From Thiobacillus denitrificans ATCC 25259 (GTDB lineage: Bacteria; Pseudomonadota; Gammaproteobacteria; Burkholderiales; Thiobacillaceae): 64,000 nucleotides of DNA. The DNA is taken from positions 1,364,001-1,428,000 of the forward strand of contig NC_007404.1 of assembly GCF_000012745.1 (NCBI RefSeq). The letters are read 5' to 3'. Shown in pieces: positions 20,602 through 29,729 of the stretch. The position numbers and the translations under genes were made by a program. Position 1 is the first letter of the stretch, and each line of letters opens with the position of its first letter. A model generated the notes under the pieces. The model did not search any database and was not told where the DNA came from. It saw only the letters and a list, made by a program, of their open reading frames with translations.

Positions 20602-22710
20602 ATGTCAGAAACCGCCGTCGTGCCGGGCCAGCAGCCGCCCGCGCTCCCTCCCAGCAGCTACCTGTCGCGCCTGAATCCCGAGCAGCGCCGTGCCGTCGAA
20701 CACGACGTGGCAGGCGACGCCTGCGCCGGCCCCTTGCTCGTGATCGCCGGCGCAGGCTCGGGCAAGACCAACGTGCTCGCGCACCGCGTCGCGCATCTCG
20801 TCGCGCACGGAGCCGACCCGGCGGCGATCCTGTTGCTGACGTTTTCGCGGCGGGCGGCCGACGAGATGGTGCGCCGGGTCGAACGCATCCTGCGCCAGGT
20901 CGCCGCCGGACGCCCGCGGCTCGCCGGCGCCAAACTCGCCTGGGCCGGCACGTTTCACAGCATCGGCGCGCGCCTGTTGCGCGAATACGCGCCGCGCATC
21001 GGGCTCGATCCGGCTTTCACGATCCACGACCGCGAAGACTCGGCCGATCTGCTGAATCTGGTGCGCCATGAACTCGGCCTCGCCGACACCGGGAAACGCT
21101 TTCCGCGCAAGAACACCTGTCTCGCGATCTATTCCGCCGCGGTCAACACGCTCGCGCCGCTCGGCGACGTGCTGCAGCGACGTTATCCGTGGTGCGTCGA
21201 GTGGGAAGACGAACTCAAGCGCCTGTTCCTCGCTTACGTCGAGGCCAAGCAGGCGCAGCACGTGCTCGATTACGACGATCTGCTGCTGTACTGGGGGCAG
21301 ATCGCCGGGGAGCCGACGCTCGCGCGCGAGATGGGCGCGCGGTTCAGCCACATTCTCGTCGACGAATATCAGGACACGAACGCGCTGCAGGCGAGCATCG
21401 TGCGGGCACTCAAGCCTGACGGCCGCGGCGTGACCGTGGTCGGCGACGACGCGCAGTCGATCTATGCCTTTCGCGGGGCGACCGTGCGCAACATCCTCGA
21501 TTTCCCCGGGCAGTTCGCGCCGCCCGCGCGCGTCGTCACGCTCGAGCGCAACTACCGCTCGACGCAGCCTATCCTCGCCGCGGCCAACGGCGTGATCGCG
21601 CGGGCGAGCGAGGGTTACGCCAAGTCGCTGTGGAGCGAGCGCGAATCGAGCGAGCGGCCGCAGCTCGTCAGCGTGCGCGACGAGGCCGACCAGGCTGCCT
21701 TCGTGGTGGAGGAAGTGCTGGCGCGGCGCGAAGCGGGCATCGCGCTCAAGGCGCAGGCCGTGCTGTTCCGCGCAGCGCAGCACAGCGCGACGCTCGAGAT
21801 CGAGCTGAACCGCCGGCAGGTGCCGTTCGTGAAGTTCGGCGGGCTCAAGTTCCTCGAGGCGGCTCACATCAAGGACGTGCTCGCGGTGCTCCGCTGGCAC
21901 GAAAATCCCCGCGACCGCGTCGCGGGCTTTCGCGTGCTGCAGCTCATGCCTGGCATCGGACCGAAGACCGCGGGGCAGGTGCTCGACGGTCTCGCGCAGG
22001 TGCACGACGTCCGGATGGCCTTGCAGGAGGCGCGCGTGCCGCCGGCCGCCGCGCATGCGTGGGACGACTTTCTCGGGCTGGTGGCCGCCCTCGCGCAGCC
22101 CGGCGCGACGTGGCCGGCGGAGCTCGAAACGATCGGCAGCTGGTATGCACCCCACCTCGAGCGCCTGTATGACGACGCGGCGGTGCGTCAGGGCGACATC
22201 AGCCAGCTGGAACAGATCGCGCGCACCTATCCCTCGCGCCAGCGCTTCCTGACCGAGCTCACCCTCGATCCGCCCGACGCCACGAGCGACGAGGCCGGCG
22301 TGCCGCTGCGCGACGAGGACTACCTGATCCTGTCGACGATCCATTCGGCGAAGGGTCAGGAATGGGCGGCGGTGTACCTGCTGAACGCGGTCGACGGCTG
22401 CATTCCCTCGGATCTCGCGACCGGCAGCCCGCAGGAGATCGAGGAAGAACGGCGGCTGCTCTACGTCGCGCTGACCCGCGCGAAAGACCACCTGCAGGTC
22501 GTCGTGCCGCAGCGTTTCTATGTCACGCAGCAGTCGGGCTACGGTGACCGCCACGTCTATGCGGGGCGCACACGCTTCATTCCGCCCGGCATGTCGGAGC
22601 TGTTCGACGCCCGCGTGTGGCCGGTGCGCGCGACGGAAACCGCGCCGGCCTGCGCGCCGCCGCCCGAAGTGGTGGAAGTGCTGTCGAGAATGAAGGCGAT
22701 GTGGCGCTGA
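20602..22710 (+). CDS. UvrD/Rep-family ATP-dependent DNA helicase
   Basis: 702 aa, a superfamily 1A helicase. Visible motifs are the Q-motif region LNPEQRRAV (about 24-32), Walker A AGAGSGKT (50-57), motif II ILVDEYQDTNALQ, motif III VVGDDAQSIYAFRGA, motif IV region LERNYRST, motif V STIHSAKGQEWAAVYL and motif VI YVALTRAKDHL. All are intact. It unwinds DNA 3'-5' in repair or recombination. The ATG at 20602 follows a LexA box by one base, so there is no room for a normal ribosome-binding site unless the transcript is leaderless or a downstream start (GTG at 20620) is used. The expected regulation is SOS-inducible. Confidence 0.92.
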   Translation: MSETAVVPGQQPPALPPSSYLSRLNPEQRRAVEHDVAGDACAGPLLVIAGAGSGKTNVLAHRVAHLVAHGADPAAILLLTFSRRAADEMVRRVERILRQVAAGRPRLAGAKLAWAGTFHSIGARLLREYAPRIGLDPAFTIHDREDSADLLNLVRHELGLADTGKRFPRKNTCLAIYSAAVNTLAPLGDVLQRRYPWCVEWEDELKRLFLAYVEAKQAQHVLDYDDLLLYWGQIAGEPTLAREMGARFSHILVDEYQDTNALQASIVRALKPDGRGVTVVGDDAQSIYAFRGATVRNILDFPGQFAPPARVVTLERNYRSTQPILAAANGVIARASEGYAKSLWSERESSERPQLVSVRDEADQAAFVVEEVLARREAGIALKAQAVLFRAAQHSATLEIELNRRQVPFVKFGGLKFLEAAHIKDVLAVLRWHENPRDRVAGFRVLQLMPGIGPKTAGQVLDGLAQVHDVRMALQEARVPPAAAHAWDDFLGLVAALAQPGATWPAELETIGSWYAPHLERLYDDAAVRQGDISQLEQIARTYPSRQRFLTELTLDPPDATSDEAGVPLRDEDYLILSTIHSAKGQEWAAVYLLNAVDGCIPSDLATGSPQEIEEERRLLYVALTRAKDHLQVVVPQRFYVTQQSGYGDRHVYAGRTRFIPPGMSELFDARVWPVRATETAPACAPPPEVVEVLSRMKAMWR

Positions 22711-22811
22711 GCGCGCGACGCGCGTTCAACAACTATGCTTCGTTCATGTCCGTTTCATGGGGCGCCCGAAGGGGCCCTCATGAAAGACACCCGTATTCTC
22801 AGGAGGGCAGC

Positions 22812-23120
22812 ATGCTGGTGACGTTCACGACCAAGGCCTACGCCGACATCACGATGTTCGGCGATGTCGCGGTGACGCTCTTGAAAATGATGGGGCACAG
22901 CGGAACCGTGCCCGGGGCGGTCGTCGCGGCCGACGTGCCGGCCGCGCTCGACCGGCTCCGGCGCGCGCTCGACGCGGACAAAGGCGCTCAGGCCCGCCCG
23001 CCCGCGGCCGCAGCCGACGATGAAGACGATCCGCCGGTCAGTCTCGCGCATCGCGCCTTGCCGCTACTCGAACTGCTCGCCGCTGCCGCCGACCGAAAAG
23101 CGGACGTGATGTGGAAGTAG
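22812..23120 (+). CDS. DUF1840 family protein
   Basis: 102 aa with an excellent ribosome-binding site (AGGAGG, 22801-22806). The sequence MLVTFTTKAYADITMFGDVAVTLLKMMGHS is the signature start of DUF1840, a small cytoplasmic family common in betaproteobacteria; the function is unknown. A linker rich in Ala and Asp precedes a C-terminal helix (RALPLLELLAAAADRKADVMW). Confidence 0.8.
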   Translation: MLVTFTTKAYADITMFGDVAVTLLKMMGHSGTVPGAVVAADVPAALDRLRRALDADKGAQARPPAAAADDEDDPPVSLAHRALPLLELLAAAADRKADVMWK

Positions 23121-23264
23121 GCCGGCTCGCTCGCTTGCTGCCGGCTTGATGAGGCGACGGCGCCAGCGAGGGCTCGCAAAGTGCGCGGGCCGCGCGCGCC
23201 GCTGGATTCCGCGCCCGCGCGAGGTTTGGGAGATCGTCCGACCACCCCGGGAAAGGCCGCCTGA

Positions 23265-23939
23265 GTGTCCGATAAGAGCCCTGCGATGTCGCACGAGACC
23301 GCTTCCCCGCTGGTTCTGACGATCGGCCATTCGACGCATCCGATCGACGTTTTCATCGGGCTGCTGCAGGCACACGGCGCGGCTTCGCTGGTCGATGTGC
23401 GCACGGTGCCGCGCTCGCGGCACAACCCGCAATTCAACACGGAGGCCCTGGCGCAGTCACTCGCCGATGCCGGTCTCGGCTACGTGCATGCGCCCGGTCT
23501 CGGCGGCCTGCGGCGCGCCAGGCCCGATTCGCCCAACGCCGGATGGCGCAACGCCTCGTTTCGCGGCTATGCCGACTACATGCAGACAGCCGACTTCGCG
23601 CGCAGCCTCGACGCGTTGATCGCCCTCGCGCAGACGCGGCGAATCGTCCTGATGTGCGCCGAGGCCGTACCCTGGCGCTGCCATCGTTCGCTCATCGCGG
23701 ATGCACTCGTCCTCCGCGGCTTCCGCGTCGAACACATCCTGAGCGCGACGCGCCGTCAGCTTCACGCGCTCACACCATTCGCGCGGGTGAGCGGCGGCAC
23801 GCTCACCTATCCACCCGAGGCGGGATCCGCGCCGGGGCAAGCGACCGTCGCGACGGACGGATGTTGCCCCAACGAGGGTGGAACCACTCATATCGAAAAT
23901 ACCGATGCAAAAGGCCAAAAAAGATCGTTTGTTAAATAG
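23265..23939 (+). CDS. DUF488 family protein
   Basis: 224 aa from GTG 23265; ATG 23286 is an alternative. DUF488 features are GHSTHPIDVF (near 20-30), VDVRTVPRSRHNPQFN and the cysteine motif LMCAEAVPWRCHRSL. The family is widespread and uncharacterised. The last 40 residues (after LTYPPEAG) are a non-conserved tail with a CC pair. The stop codon lies inside the 5' arm of a hairpin. Confidence 0.82.
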   Translation: MSDKSPAMSHETASPLVLTIGHSTHPIDVFIGLLQAHGAASLVDVRTVPRSRHNPQFNTEALAQSLADAGLGYVHAPGLGGLRRARPDSPNAGWRNASFRGYADYMQTADFARSLDALIALAQTRRIVLMCAEAVPWRCHRSLIADALVLRGFRVEHILSATRRQLHALTPFARVSGGTLTYPPEAGSAPGQATVATDGCCPNEGGTTHIENTDAKGQKRSFVK

Positions 23940-23956
23940 TTATTAAAAAACTATTT
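23934..23956 (+). terminator. AT-rich hairpin after DUF488 gene
   Basis: AAATAGTT (23934-23941) pairs with AACTATTT (23949-23956) and is followed by TTTCG. It is weak in GC, but its position over the DUF488 stop codon suggests a transcript end separating it from dsrA. Confidence 0.45.
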
Positions 23957-24003
23957 TTCGTCAGGTGCGAACGCCCAATGGGCGGCGCGGCCCGCAGGCT
24001 CGA

Positions 24004-24015
24004 AGGCTCGAGCCT
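24004..24015. promoter_or_regulatory. Perfect palindrome in dsrA leader
   Basis: AGGCTCGAGCCT is a perfect 12-bp palindrome, 34 bp before the dsrA start. It could be an operator or a leader hairpin; no regulator is known for it here. Confidence 0.3.
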
Positions 24016-24048
24016 CAAAACATAACGAACCTAACGAAAGGAGCTGTC

Positions 24049-25353
24049 ATGCCCAAGTCCCCCATCGAAACGCCGAACCTCGACGAACTCGAGAAAGGGC
24101 CTTGGCCCAGCTTCGTGACCGGCCTCAAGCGCCTCGCCAAAGACAACGACATGATGGTCGATCTGCTCGGGCAGCTCGAGACCTCGTACCAGACCAAGAA
24201 AGGCTATTGGAAGGGCGGCACGGTCGGCGTGTTCGGGTATGGCGGCGGCGTGATTCCGCGTTTCACCGAACTCAAGGACGAAAACAACCGGCCGCTCTTC
24301 CCGGAGGCGGCCGAATTCCACACCCTGCGCATCCAGCCGCCGGCCGGCATGCACTACACCTCGGATCTGCTGCGCAAGATGTGCGACGTCTGGCAGGAGA
24401 CCGGCGGCTCGGGGCTGATCGCCTTCCACGGGCAGTCCGGAGACATCATGCTCCAGGGCATCCGCACCGAGAACGTGCAGAAGGCCTTCGACGAATTCAA
24501 CCAGATGGGCTTCGATCTCGGCGGCGCAGGCCCTTCGCTGCGGACCTCGATGTCCTGCGTCGGCGCCGCACGCTGCGAGCATTCCTGTTATGACGAGGCC
24601 CATGCGCTGCGCACTGTCATCAACAACAACATCGACGACATGCACCGGCCGTCGCTGCCGTACAAGTTCAAGTTCAAGTTTTCGGGCTGCCCGAACGACT
24701 GCGTGAACGCGATCATGCGCTCCGACCTCGCCACGATCGGCACCTGGCGCGACAACATCCGCGTCGACGAGACGCTCGTGCAGGCCTACATGGCGGCGCA
24801 CGGCGAGGAGGATCTCGTCAACGACGTGGTGACCAAATGTCCGACTCGGTCGATCAGCCTGGTCGCCACCTCAAAGTTCCAGCCGAGCGAACACGTCTCC
24901 GCCGCCGACCTCGGCAACGGCAAGACGATGTGCATCGACAACAAGAACTGCGTGCGCTGCATGCATTGCATCAACGTCATCCCTGGCGGGCTACGCGTCG
25001 GCACCGACAAGGGCGTCACGATCCTCGTCGGCGGCAAGGGCGTGCTGAAGATCGGCGCGACCATGGGGACGGTCGTCATCCCGTTCATGAAGCTCGAAAC
25101 CGAAGAGGACTTCGAGAAGCTCAACGAACTCGGTCGCAACGTGATCGATTTCTTTGCCGAGAACGCACTCGAGCACGAACGCACTGGGGAGATGATCGAG
25201 CGCATCGGCTTGAACAATTTCCTCGAAGGCCTTGATCTGCCGGTCGATCCCAACATGATCAGTCAGCCGCGCATGAATCCATTCTTCCGTTCCGACGACT
25301 GGGATGAGCAGGTCGAGAAATGGCTCGAGTACAAGGCGCAGAAGTCCGCCTGA
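24049..25353 (+). CDS. dsrA: Dissimilatory sulfite reductase alpha subunit, solitary
   Basis: 434 aa, full length for DsrA. With DsrB it forms the siroheme enzyme that interconverts sulfite and sulfide; in sulfur oxidisers it runs in the oxidative direction in the cytoplasm. The siroheme-[4Fe-4S] ligands are present: C170-x5-C176 and C214-x3-C218. The inserted ferredoxin domain has C264 and C301-x2-C304-x2-C307. The MPKSPxxTPxLDELEKGPWPSF start is typical of oxidative-type DsrA. AAAGGAG lies 6 bases before the ATG. The gene is preceded by a hairpin and followed by a strong terminator; no dsrB or other dsr gene is next to it. Confidence 0.93.
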   Translation: MPKSPIETPNLDELEKGPWPSFVTGLKRLAKDNDMMVDLLGQLETSYQTKKGYWKGGTVGVFGYGGGVIPRFTELKDENNRPLFPEAAEFHTLRIQPPAGMHYTSDLLRKMCDVWQETGGSGLIAFHGQSGDIMLQGIRTENVQKAFDEFNQMGFDLGGAGPSLRTSMSCVGAARCEHSCYDEAHALRTVINNNIDDMHRPSLPYKFKFKFSGCPNDCVNAIMRSDLATIGTWRDNIRVDETLVQAYMAAHGEEDLVNDVVTKCPTRSISLVATSKFQPSEHVSAADLGNGKTMCIDNKNCVRCMHCINVIPGGLRVGTDKGVTILVGGKGVLKIGATMGTVVIPFMKLETEEDFEKLNELGRNVIDFFAENALEHERTGEMIERIGLNNFLEGLDLPVDPNMISQPRMNPFFRSDDWDEQVEKWLEYKAQKSA

Positions 25354-25404
25354 CTCGCTGATACGCCGCCCGGGTCCCGACCCGGGGCTCCCAGCGTTTT
25401 CGCC

Positions 25405-25431
25405 CGGCCGCTCATGCGGCCGTTTCTGTTT
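25405..25431 (+). terminator. Rho-independent terminator of dsrA
   Basis: CGGCCGC (25405-25411), a TCAT loop, GCGGCCG (25416-25422), then TTTCTGTTT. This is a strong stem with a T-rich tail 52 bp after the dsrA stop. Confidence 0.85.
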
Positions 25432-25974
25432 CGGGGCGTACGGGGCCACGGAGCGGCTGCGGCACCCGCGGGAGGGCGGCCAGGGTCGCCCCGGCTTGCT
25501 CGGCCGGAACGCTCCTCATCGAATTCTTCGCACGAGCGGGTCGCAGCAGTTCTCTCACGAGGGCGCTTTCCATGAACTCCCGGCCGCGCTTGACCCAGCG
25601 GCGCCATGCGGGCCGCTGACAGGCGCGATCCTTTCGAAGTCCCATAACATCAACGTCATAGAGCAACCTGCTCACGCGTTTTGGCGCATCGCGTGGTTGT
25701 CGCCTGATCGTAAAAAAGTTGCACCGGCATAGCGCAAAGGCACCCGTTGCAATTTGCGGAGCCGGTTGTCGCCGACTTGCGACAGCATTTTTGCCTTTCC
25801 GATCAAGGATCTGCAATTTGCGCCCCGGGACCTGTCGCTCTTCCCCGACGACAGCCCCGGTCAGTTCGTAATATGAATAGTCATGTTTGCATGACAACCT
25901 ATTGAAAATAAATGATTTCATTGGGTTGGCATAGGGGTTGCATAGGGGCGGTGTCTCCTTAACGGCCCCATCGA
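25432..25974. other. Long intergenic region before opgG with several repeats
   Basis: No convincing gene. It contains the 13-mer AGAGCAACCTGCT (25661-25673), which recurs at 61226 and 63140; a direct repeat TGCAATTTGCG (25748-25758 and 25812-25822); an inverted repeat GTCATG/CATGAC (25880-25895); and a sigma-54-like promoter (25926-25943). The inverted repeat sits 30-45 bp upstream of the promoter and could be an activator site. Confidence 0.55.
25926..25943 (+). promoter_or_regulatory. Sigma-54-type promoter for opgGH
   Basis: TTGGCATAGGGGTTGCAT matches the consensus TGGCAC-N5-TTGCW with one mismatch. The GG (25928) and GC (25940) are exactly 12 bp apart as required. Transcription would begin near 25953, about 22 bp before the opgG ATG. 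Confidence 0.6.
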
Positions 25975-27519
25975 ATGCGAATTACCCGATACCACGGTAC
26001 CGAGTCGATCTTCCCTGTGCTGCGCTATCTGCTGGTTGGCGCGCTACTATTTGCGGGAGGGCGGCCGGCGCTCGCCTTCGATCTCGACGACGTGGCCGCC
26101 AAGGCCAAGCAACTCGCCAGTCAGCCTTATCAGGCGCGGACGTCTTCGCTGCCTCCCGATCTCAAGGCGCTGAGCTACGACCAGTATCGCGACATCCGCT
26201 TCAAGCCCGAGCAGGCGCAGTGGCGCCGGGACAAGCTGCCTTTCGAATTGATGTTCTTCCATCTGGGCAAGTTCCAGACGCAGCGCCTGCAGATCAACGA
26301 GATCGACGAGCAGGGCGCGGTCAGGCATCTGCCTTTCGACCGCGCCGATTTCGACTACGGCAAGAACAAGCTGTCGCCCGAAAACTGGGGCGACGTCGGC
26401 TACGCTGGGTTCCGCGCCCATTACCCGCTCAATACGGCGGCCTACAAGGATGAAGTCGTCGTCTTCCTCGGCGCGAGCTATTTCCGCGCGGTAGGCGCCG
26501 GCCAGCATTACGGCCTTTCGGCACGCGGGCTCGCGATCGACACGGTGGGCGGAAAGGGCGAGGAGTTTCCGCGTTTTTCCGAGTTCTGGATCGAAAAACC
26601 CAAGCCCGGCGCGACCACGCTCGTCGTCTACGCGCTGCTCGAATCGCCGCGCGCGGCCGGCGCCTACCGCTTCGAAGTCATGCCCGGCAACGACACCGTG
26701 ATCGACGTGCAGTCGCAGCTTTACCTGCGCGGCCAGGTCGCCACGCTCGGAATCGCGCCGCTGACGACGATGTACATGTTCGGCGAGAACCAGCCGCACC
26801 GCACCGATTTCCGCCCCGAGGTCCACGACTCGGACGGCCTGATGGTCGCGACAGGCGAGGGCGAATGGCTGTGGCGGCCGCTGATCAACCCCAAGCACAC
26901 GTTGACGACCTCGTTCTCGATGAAGTCGCTGCGCGGCTTCGGACTGATGCAGCGCGACCGCAGTTTCGCCAGCTACGAAGACGTCGAGGCGCGCTACGAC
27001 CAGCGCCCGAGCGCGTGGATCACGCCGCGCGGCGACTGGGGCCCGGGCCGGGTGGAACTTGTGCAGCTCAACACGCCCGACGAGACCCACGACAACATCG
27101 TCGCCTACTGGGTGCCGGAGAAGCTGCCCGCGCCCGGTCAGCCGCTGAGCCTCGCCTATCAGTTGCGCTGGCAGGGTGAGGTGCAGCAGCGCCCGCCCGC
27201 CGCCTGGGTCACGCAAACGCGCGCCGGCCGCGGCTTCGACGCGCTCGCCCCGAACGAACACCAGTACATCGTCGACTTCGCGGGGCCGTCGCTCGATGCC
27301 CTCGCCCCCGACGCGGCGGTCAAGGCCGTCGTCAGCGCCAACGCGAACGGCCAGATCGTCGAGCGCAACGTCTACCGAAATGCAGCAAACGGCACCTGGC
27401 GCATGTCGCTCCGGGTCAAGCAACGCAGGGTCGCGCAACCCGTCGAATTGCGCGCCTTCCTTCAACACGGCAAGGACACGCTGAGCGAAACATGGACCTA
27501 CGTCATCCCACCCAAATGA
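25975..27519 (+). CDS. opgG: Periplasmic glucan biosynthesis protein OpgG
   Basis: 514 aa, periplasmic after cleavage of an N-terminal signal (LRYLLVGALLFAGGRPALA, cut before FDLDD). The MdoG domain runs through the protein, with family landmarks FDLDDVAAKAKQLA, LSYDQYRDIRF, FDYG, ENQPHRTDFRPEVHDSDGL and RGDWGPGRVELVQL. OpgG works with OpgH to build the branched beta-1,2/beta-1,6 glucan of the periplasm. The stop overlaps the opgH start (ATGA), so the two form an operon, probably from the sigma-54-like promoter just upstream. The ribosome-binding site is weak. Confidence 0.94.
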   Translation: MRITRYHGTESIFPVLRYLLVGALLFAGGRPALAFDLDDVAAKAKQLASQPYQARTSSLPPDLKALSYDQYRDIRFKPEQAQWRRDKLPFELMFFHLGKFQTQRLQINEIDEQGAVRHLPFDRADFDYGKNKLSPENWGDVGYAGFRAHYPLNTAAYKDEVVVFLGASYFRAVGAGQHYGLSARGLAIDTVGGKGEEFPRFSEFWIEKPKPGATTLVVYALLESPRAAGAYRFEVMPGNDTVIDVQSQLYLRGQVATLGIAPLTTMYMFGENQPHRTDFRPEVHDSDGLMVATGEGEWLWRPLINPKHTLTTSFSMKSLRGFGLMQRDRSFASYEDVEARYDQRPSAWITPRGDWGPGRVELVQLNTPDETHDNIVAYWVPEKLPAPGQPLSLAYQLRWQGEVQQRPPAAWVTQTRAGRGFDALAPNEHQYIVDFAGPSLDALAPDAAVKAVVSANANGQIVERNVYRNAANGTWRMSLRVKQRRVAQPVELRAFLQHGKDTLSETWTYVIPPK

Positions 27520-29729
27520 GCAACCCGTTTCGGCCCGTCAGGGGCGGAGGCGCGAGTCCCAGCATGCCGGCCATCGCCCGCGGCGCGATGGTGGCCAAGC
27601 CGTGGCGCGGGCTCGCGCGCGGTCTGGCGGATTTACTGAGCGGGCGTCACCGACATCCGGCCGCCGATCCGGTGACGGGGAGGGCGCCCTGGGAGGCCGT
27701 GGCCCGCCGCCGACGCCGCGCGCTCATGGCGCTCGTCGTCGTCGCCTCGCTTGCGGCGACCGCCGTGCTGTCGCAGGCCCAGCCGACCTACCAGCATCCT
27801 TTGCTGCAGTATGCGCAGATCGGCCTGTTCGCGCTGCTGTTCGCCTGGGTGGCGGCCGGCTGCGTCACGGCGGTCATGGGGTTCATGGTGCTCGTGCGCG
27901 GCGACAAGCACATGCTGTCGCGGCATTCGGTCGGCAAGGAGCCTGTCGACGACGCCGCGCGGACGGCCGTGATCATGCCGATCTGCAACGAGGACGTGAA
28001 CACGGTCTTCGCCGGCCTGCGCGCGACCTGCGAATCCCTGAGCGCGACCGGCGCGGCCCGCCTGTTCGACGTCTACATCCTCTCCGACAGCAGCGATCCC
28101 GCCTTGCGCGCCGCCGAGCTCGCGGCCTGGACCGAACTGCGCACCCGTCTCGGCACCGACCGCATCTTCTACCGCTGGCGCCAGCGCCGCACCAAGCGCA
28201 AGGCCGGCAACGTCGCCGACTTCTGCCGCCGCTGGGGCCGCAACTACCGTTATATGGTCGTGCTCGACGCCGACAGCGTGATGAGCGGCGATGCGCTGCT
28301 CACGCTGGTGCGCCTGATGGAAGCGCACCCGAGCGCCGGCATCCTGCAGACCGCACCGCAGGCCTGCGGCCACGACACGCTGCACGCGCGCGCGCAGCAA
28401 TTCGCCTCGCGCGTGGTCGGACGGCTGTTCACGCTCGGCATGCAGTATTGGCAGCTCGGCGAAGCGCACTACTGGGGGCACAACGCGATCATCCGCGTCG
28501 AACCTTTCATGAAGCATTGCGCGCTCGCGTCGCTCCCGGGAAAGGGCCGGCTCAGCGGCGAAATCCTTTCGCACGACTTCGTCGAGGCCGCGCTGATGCG
28601 GCGCGCCGGCTATCACGTATGGCTGGTGCCCGACCTCGTCGGCAGCTATGAACAACAGCCGCCGCACATCCTGGCCGAACTGCAGCGCGATCGGCGCTGG
28701 TGCCAGGGCAATCTGCAGAACGCGCGGCTGATCGCCGAACCGGGGTTTCATGCGGTCCACCGCGGCATGCTGCTCACCGGCGCGATGGCGTATCTGTCGG
28801 CCCCTCTGTGGCTGCTCTACGTGATCCTCGGCGCGCTGCTCTGGCTGGTCGGCGGCAACGTCTTCTTCACGCGCGAGGGCGATTTCGCCGTGGGCGTCCT
28901 CGGCCTTTGGGTCGGCACGATCATCCTGCTCGTGCTGCCCCGGGTGCTCGGCGTACTCGCGGTGCTGCTGAAGGGCGAAAAACGCTTCTACGGCGGCGGG
29001 ACCAAGCTCCTCAAGAGCGCCTTGCTCGAGATCGGCCTCTCGGCCCTGCAGGCGCCGCTGCGCATGGTCGCGCACACGCTGTTCGTCGTCGGCGCGCTGA
29101 TCGGCCTCAAGCTCGAGTGGAAATCGCCGCCGCGCGAGGCGAGCGACGTGTCCTGGGGCGAAGCGGCCCGGCGGTTCGCGCCGATCGGCCTCGCCGTGCT
29201 GGCGATTGCCGCGATGCTCGCACTGATCCATCCGCCTGCGCTGGTGTGGATGATCCCGGTCGGACTGCCGCTGCTGCTCGCCGTCCCGTTCACCGTCCTG
29301 ACCAGCCGCTCCGGCATCGGCGAGCGGGTACGCGCCGCGCGCCTGCTGCTGATTCCGGAAGAGACCTGGCAACCTTCGGTGCTGCGCCGCGCCAGCGACC
29401 ACGCGTTGCTGCCGAGTGCGTTGCCGGCCTGGCCCGAGGCGCTGGGCGACGCTCGCCTGTGTGCGCTTGCGTGCGCCGCGATGGGTCCGCGCCGTACCTC
29501 GCATGGAGTGCGCGGTATCCGGCGGCGCGAGCAGATCGAGCGCCTCGCGCTGGACGAGGTGCCGCTCGAACGCGCCCACTGGATGCGCTTTTTGAGCGAG
29601 CCGAGCAGCTTGCAGCAACTGCGGGCGGCGACGCTTTTCCGCACCCCCGTGCAACTCACGGCGGCCAGGGAGATTGAGCCGACGGCGCCGGAAGTCTCGG
29701 GAATGCTGCTGCAGCAGTCGGCGGTTTGA
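27516..29729 (+). CDS. opgH: Glucan glucosyltransferase OpgH
   Basis: 737 aa from ATG 27516, which overlaps the opgG stop; an in-frame ATG at 27492 would add 8 residues. It is a polytopic GT2-type glucosyltransferase using UDP-glucose for the OPG backbone. Visible parts are two N-terminal membrane helices, the catalytic region with VVLDADSVMSGD (the DxD element), SHDFVEAALMRRAGY, and QRDRRWCQGN (the QxxRW motif), then about six more membrane helices. All catalytic motifs look intact. Confidence 0.94.
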   Translation: MSNPFRPVRGGGASPSMPAIARGAMVAKPWRGLARGLADLLSGRHRHPAADPVTGRAPWEAVARRRRRALMALVVVASLAATAVLSQAQPTYQHPLLQYAQIGLFALLFAWVAAGCVTAVMGFMVLVRGDKHMLSRHSVGKEPVDDAARTAVIMPICNEDVNTVFAGLRATCESLSATGAARLFDVYILSDSSDPALRAAELAAWTELRTRLGTDRIFYRWRQRRTKRKAGNVADFCRRWGRNYRYMVVLDADSVMSGDALLTLVRLMEAHPSAGILQTAPQACGHDTLHARAQQFASRVVGRLFTLGMQYWQLGEAHYWGHNAIIRVEPFMKHCALASLPGKGRLSGEILSHDFVEAALMRRAGYHVWLVPDLVGSYEQQPPHILAELQRDRRWCQGNLQNARLIAEPGFHAVHRGMLLTGAMAYLSAPLWLLYVILGALLWLVGGNVFFTREGDFAVGVLGLWVGTIILLVLPRVLGVLAVLLKGEKRFYGGGTKLLKSALLEIGLSALQAPLRMVAHTLFVVGALIGLKLEWKSPPREASDVSWGEAARRFAPIGLAVLAIAAMLALIHPPALVWMIPVGLPLLLAVPFTVLTSRSGIGERVRAARLLLIPEETWQPSVLRRASDHALLPSALPAWPEALGDARLCALACAAMGPRRTSHGVRGIRRREQIERLALDEVPLERAHWMRFLSEPSSLQQLRAATLFRTPVQLTAAREIEPTAPEVSGMLLQQSAV

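Noticed and set aside
25412..25921. Possible 169-codon gene on the minus strand between dsrA and opgG
   Set aside because: The translation has no recognisable features and overlaps the dsrA terminator, the repeats and the upstream part of the opgG leader region.
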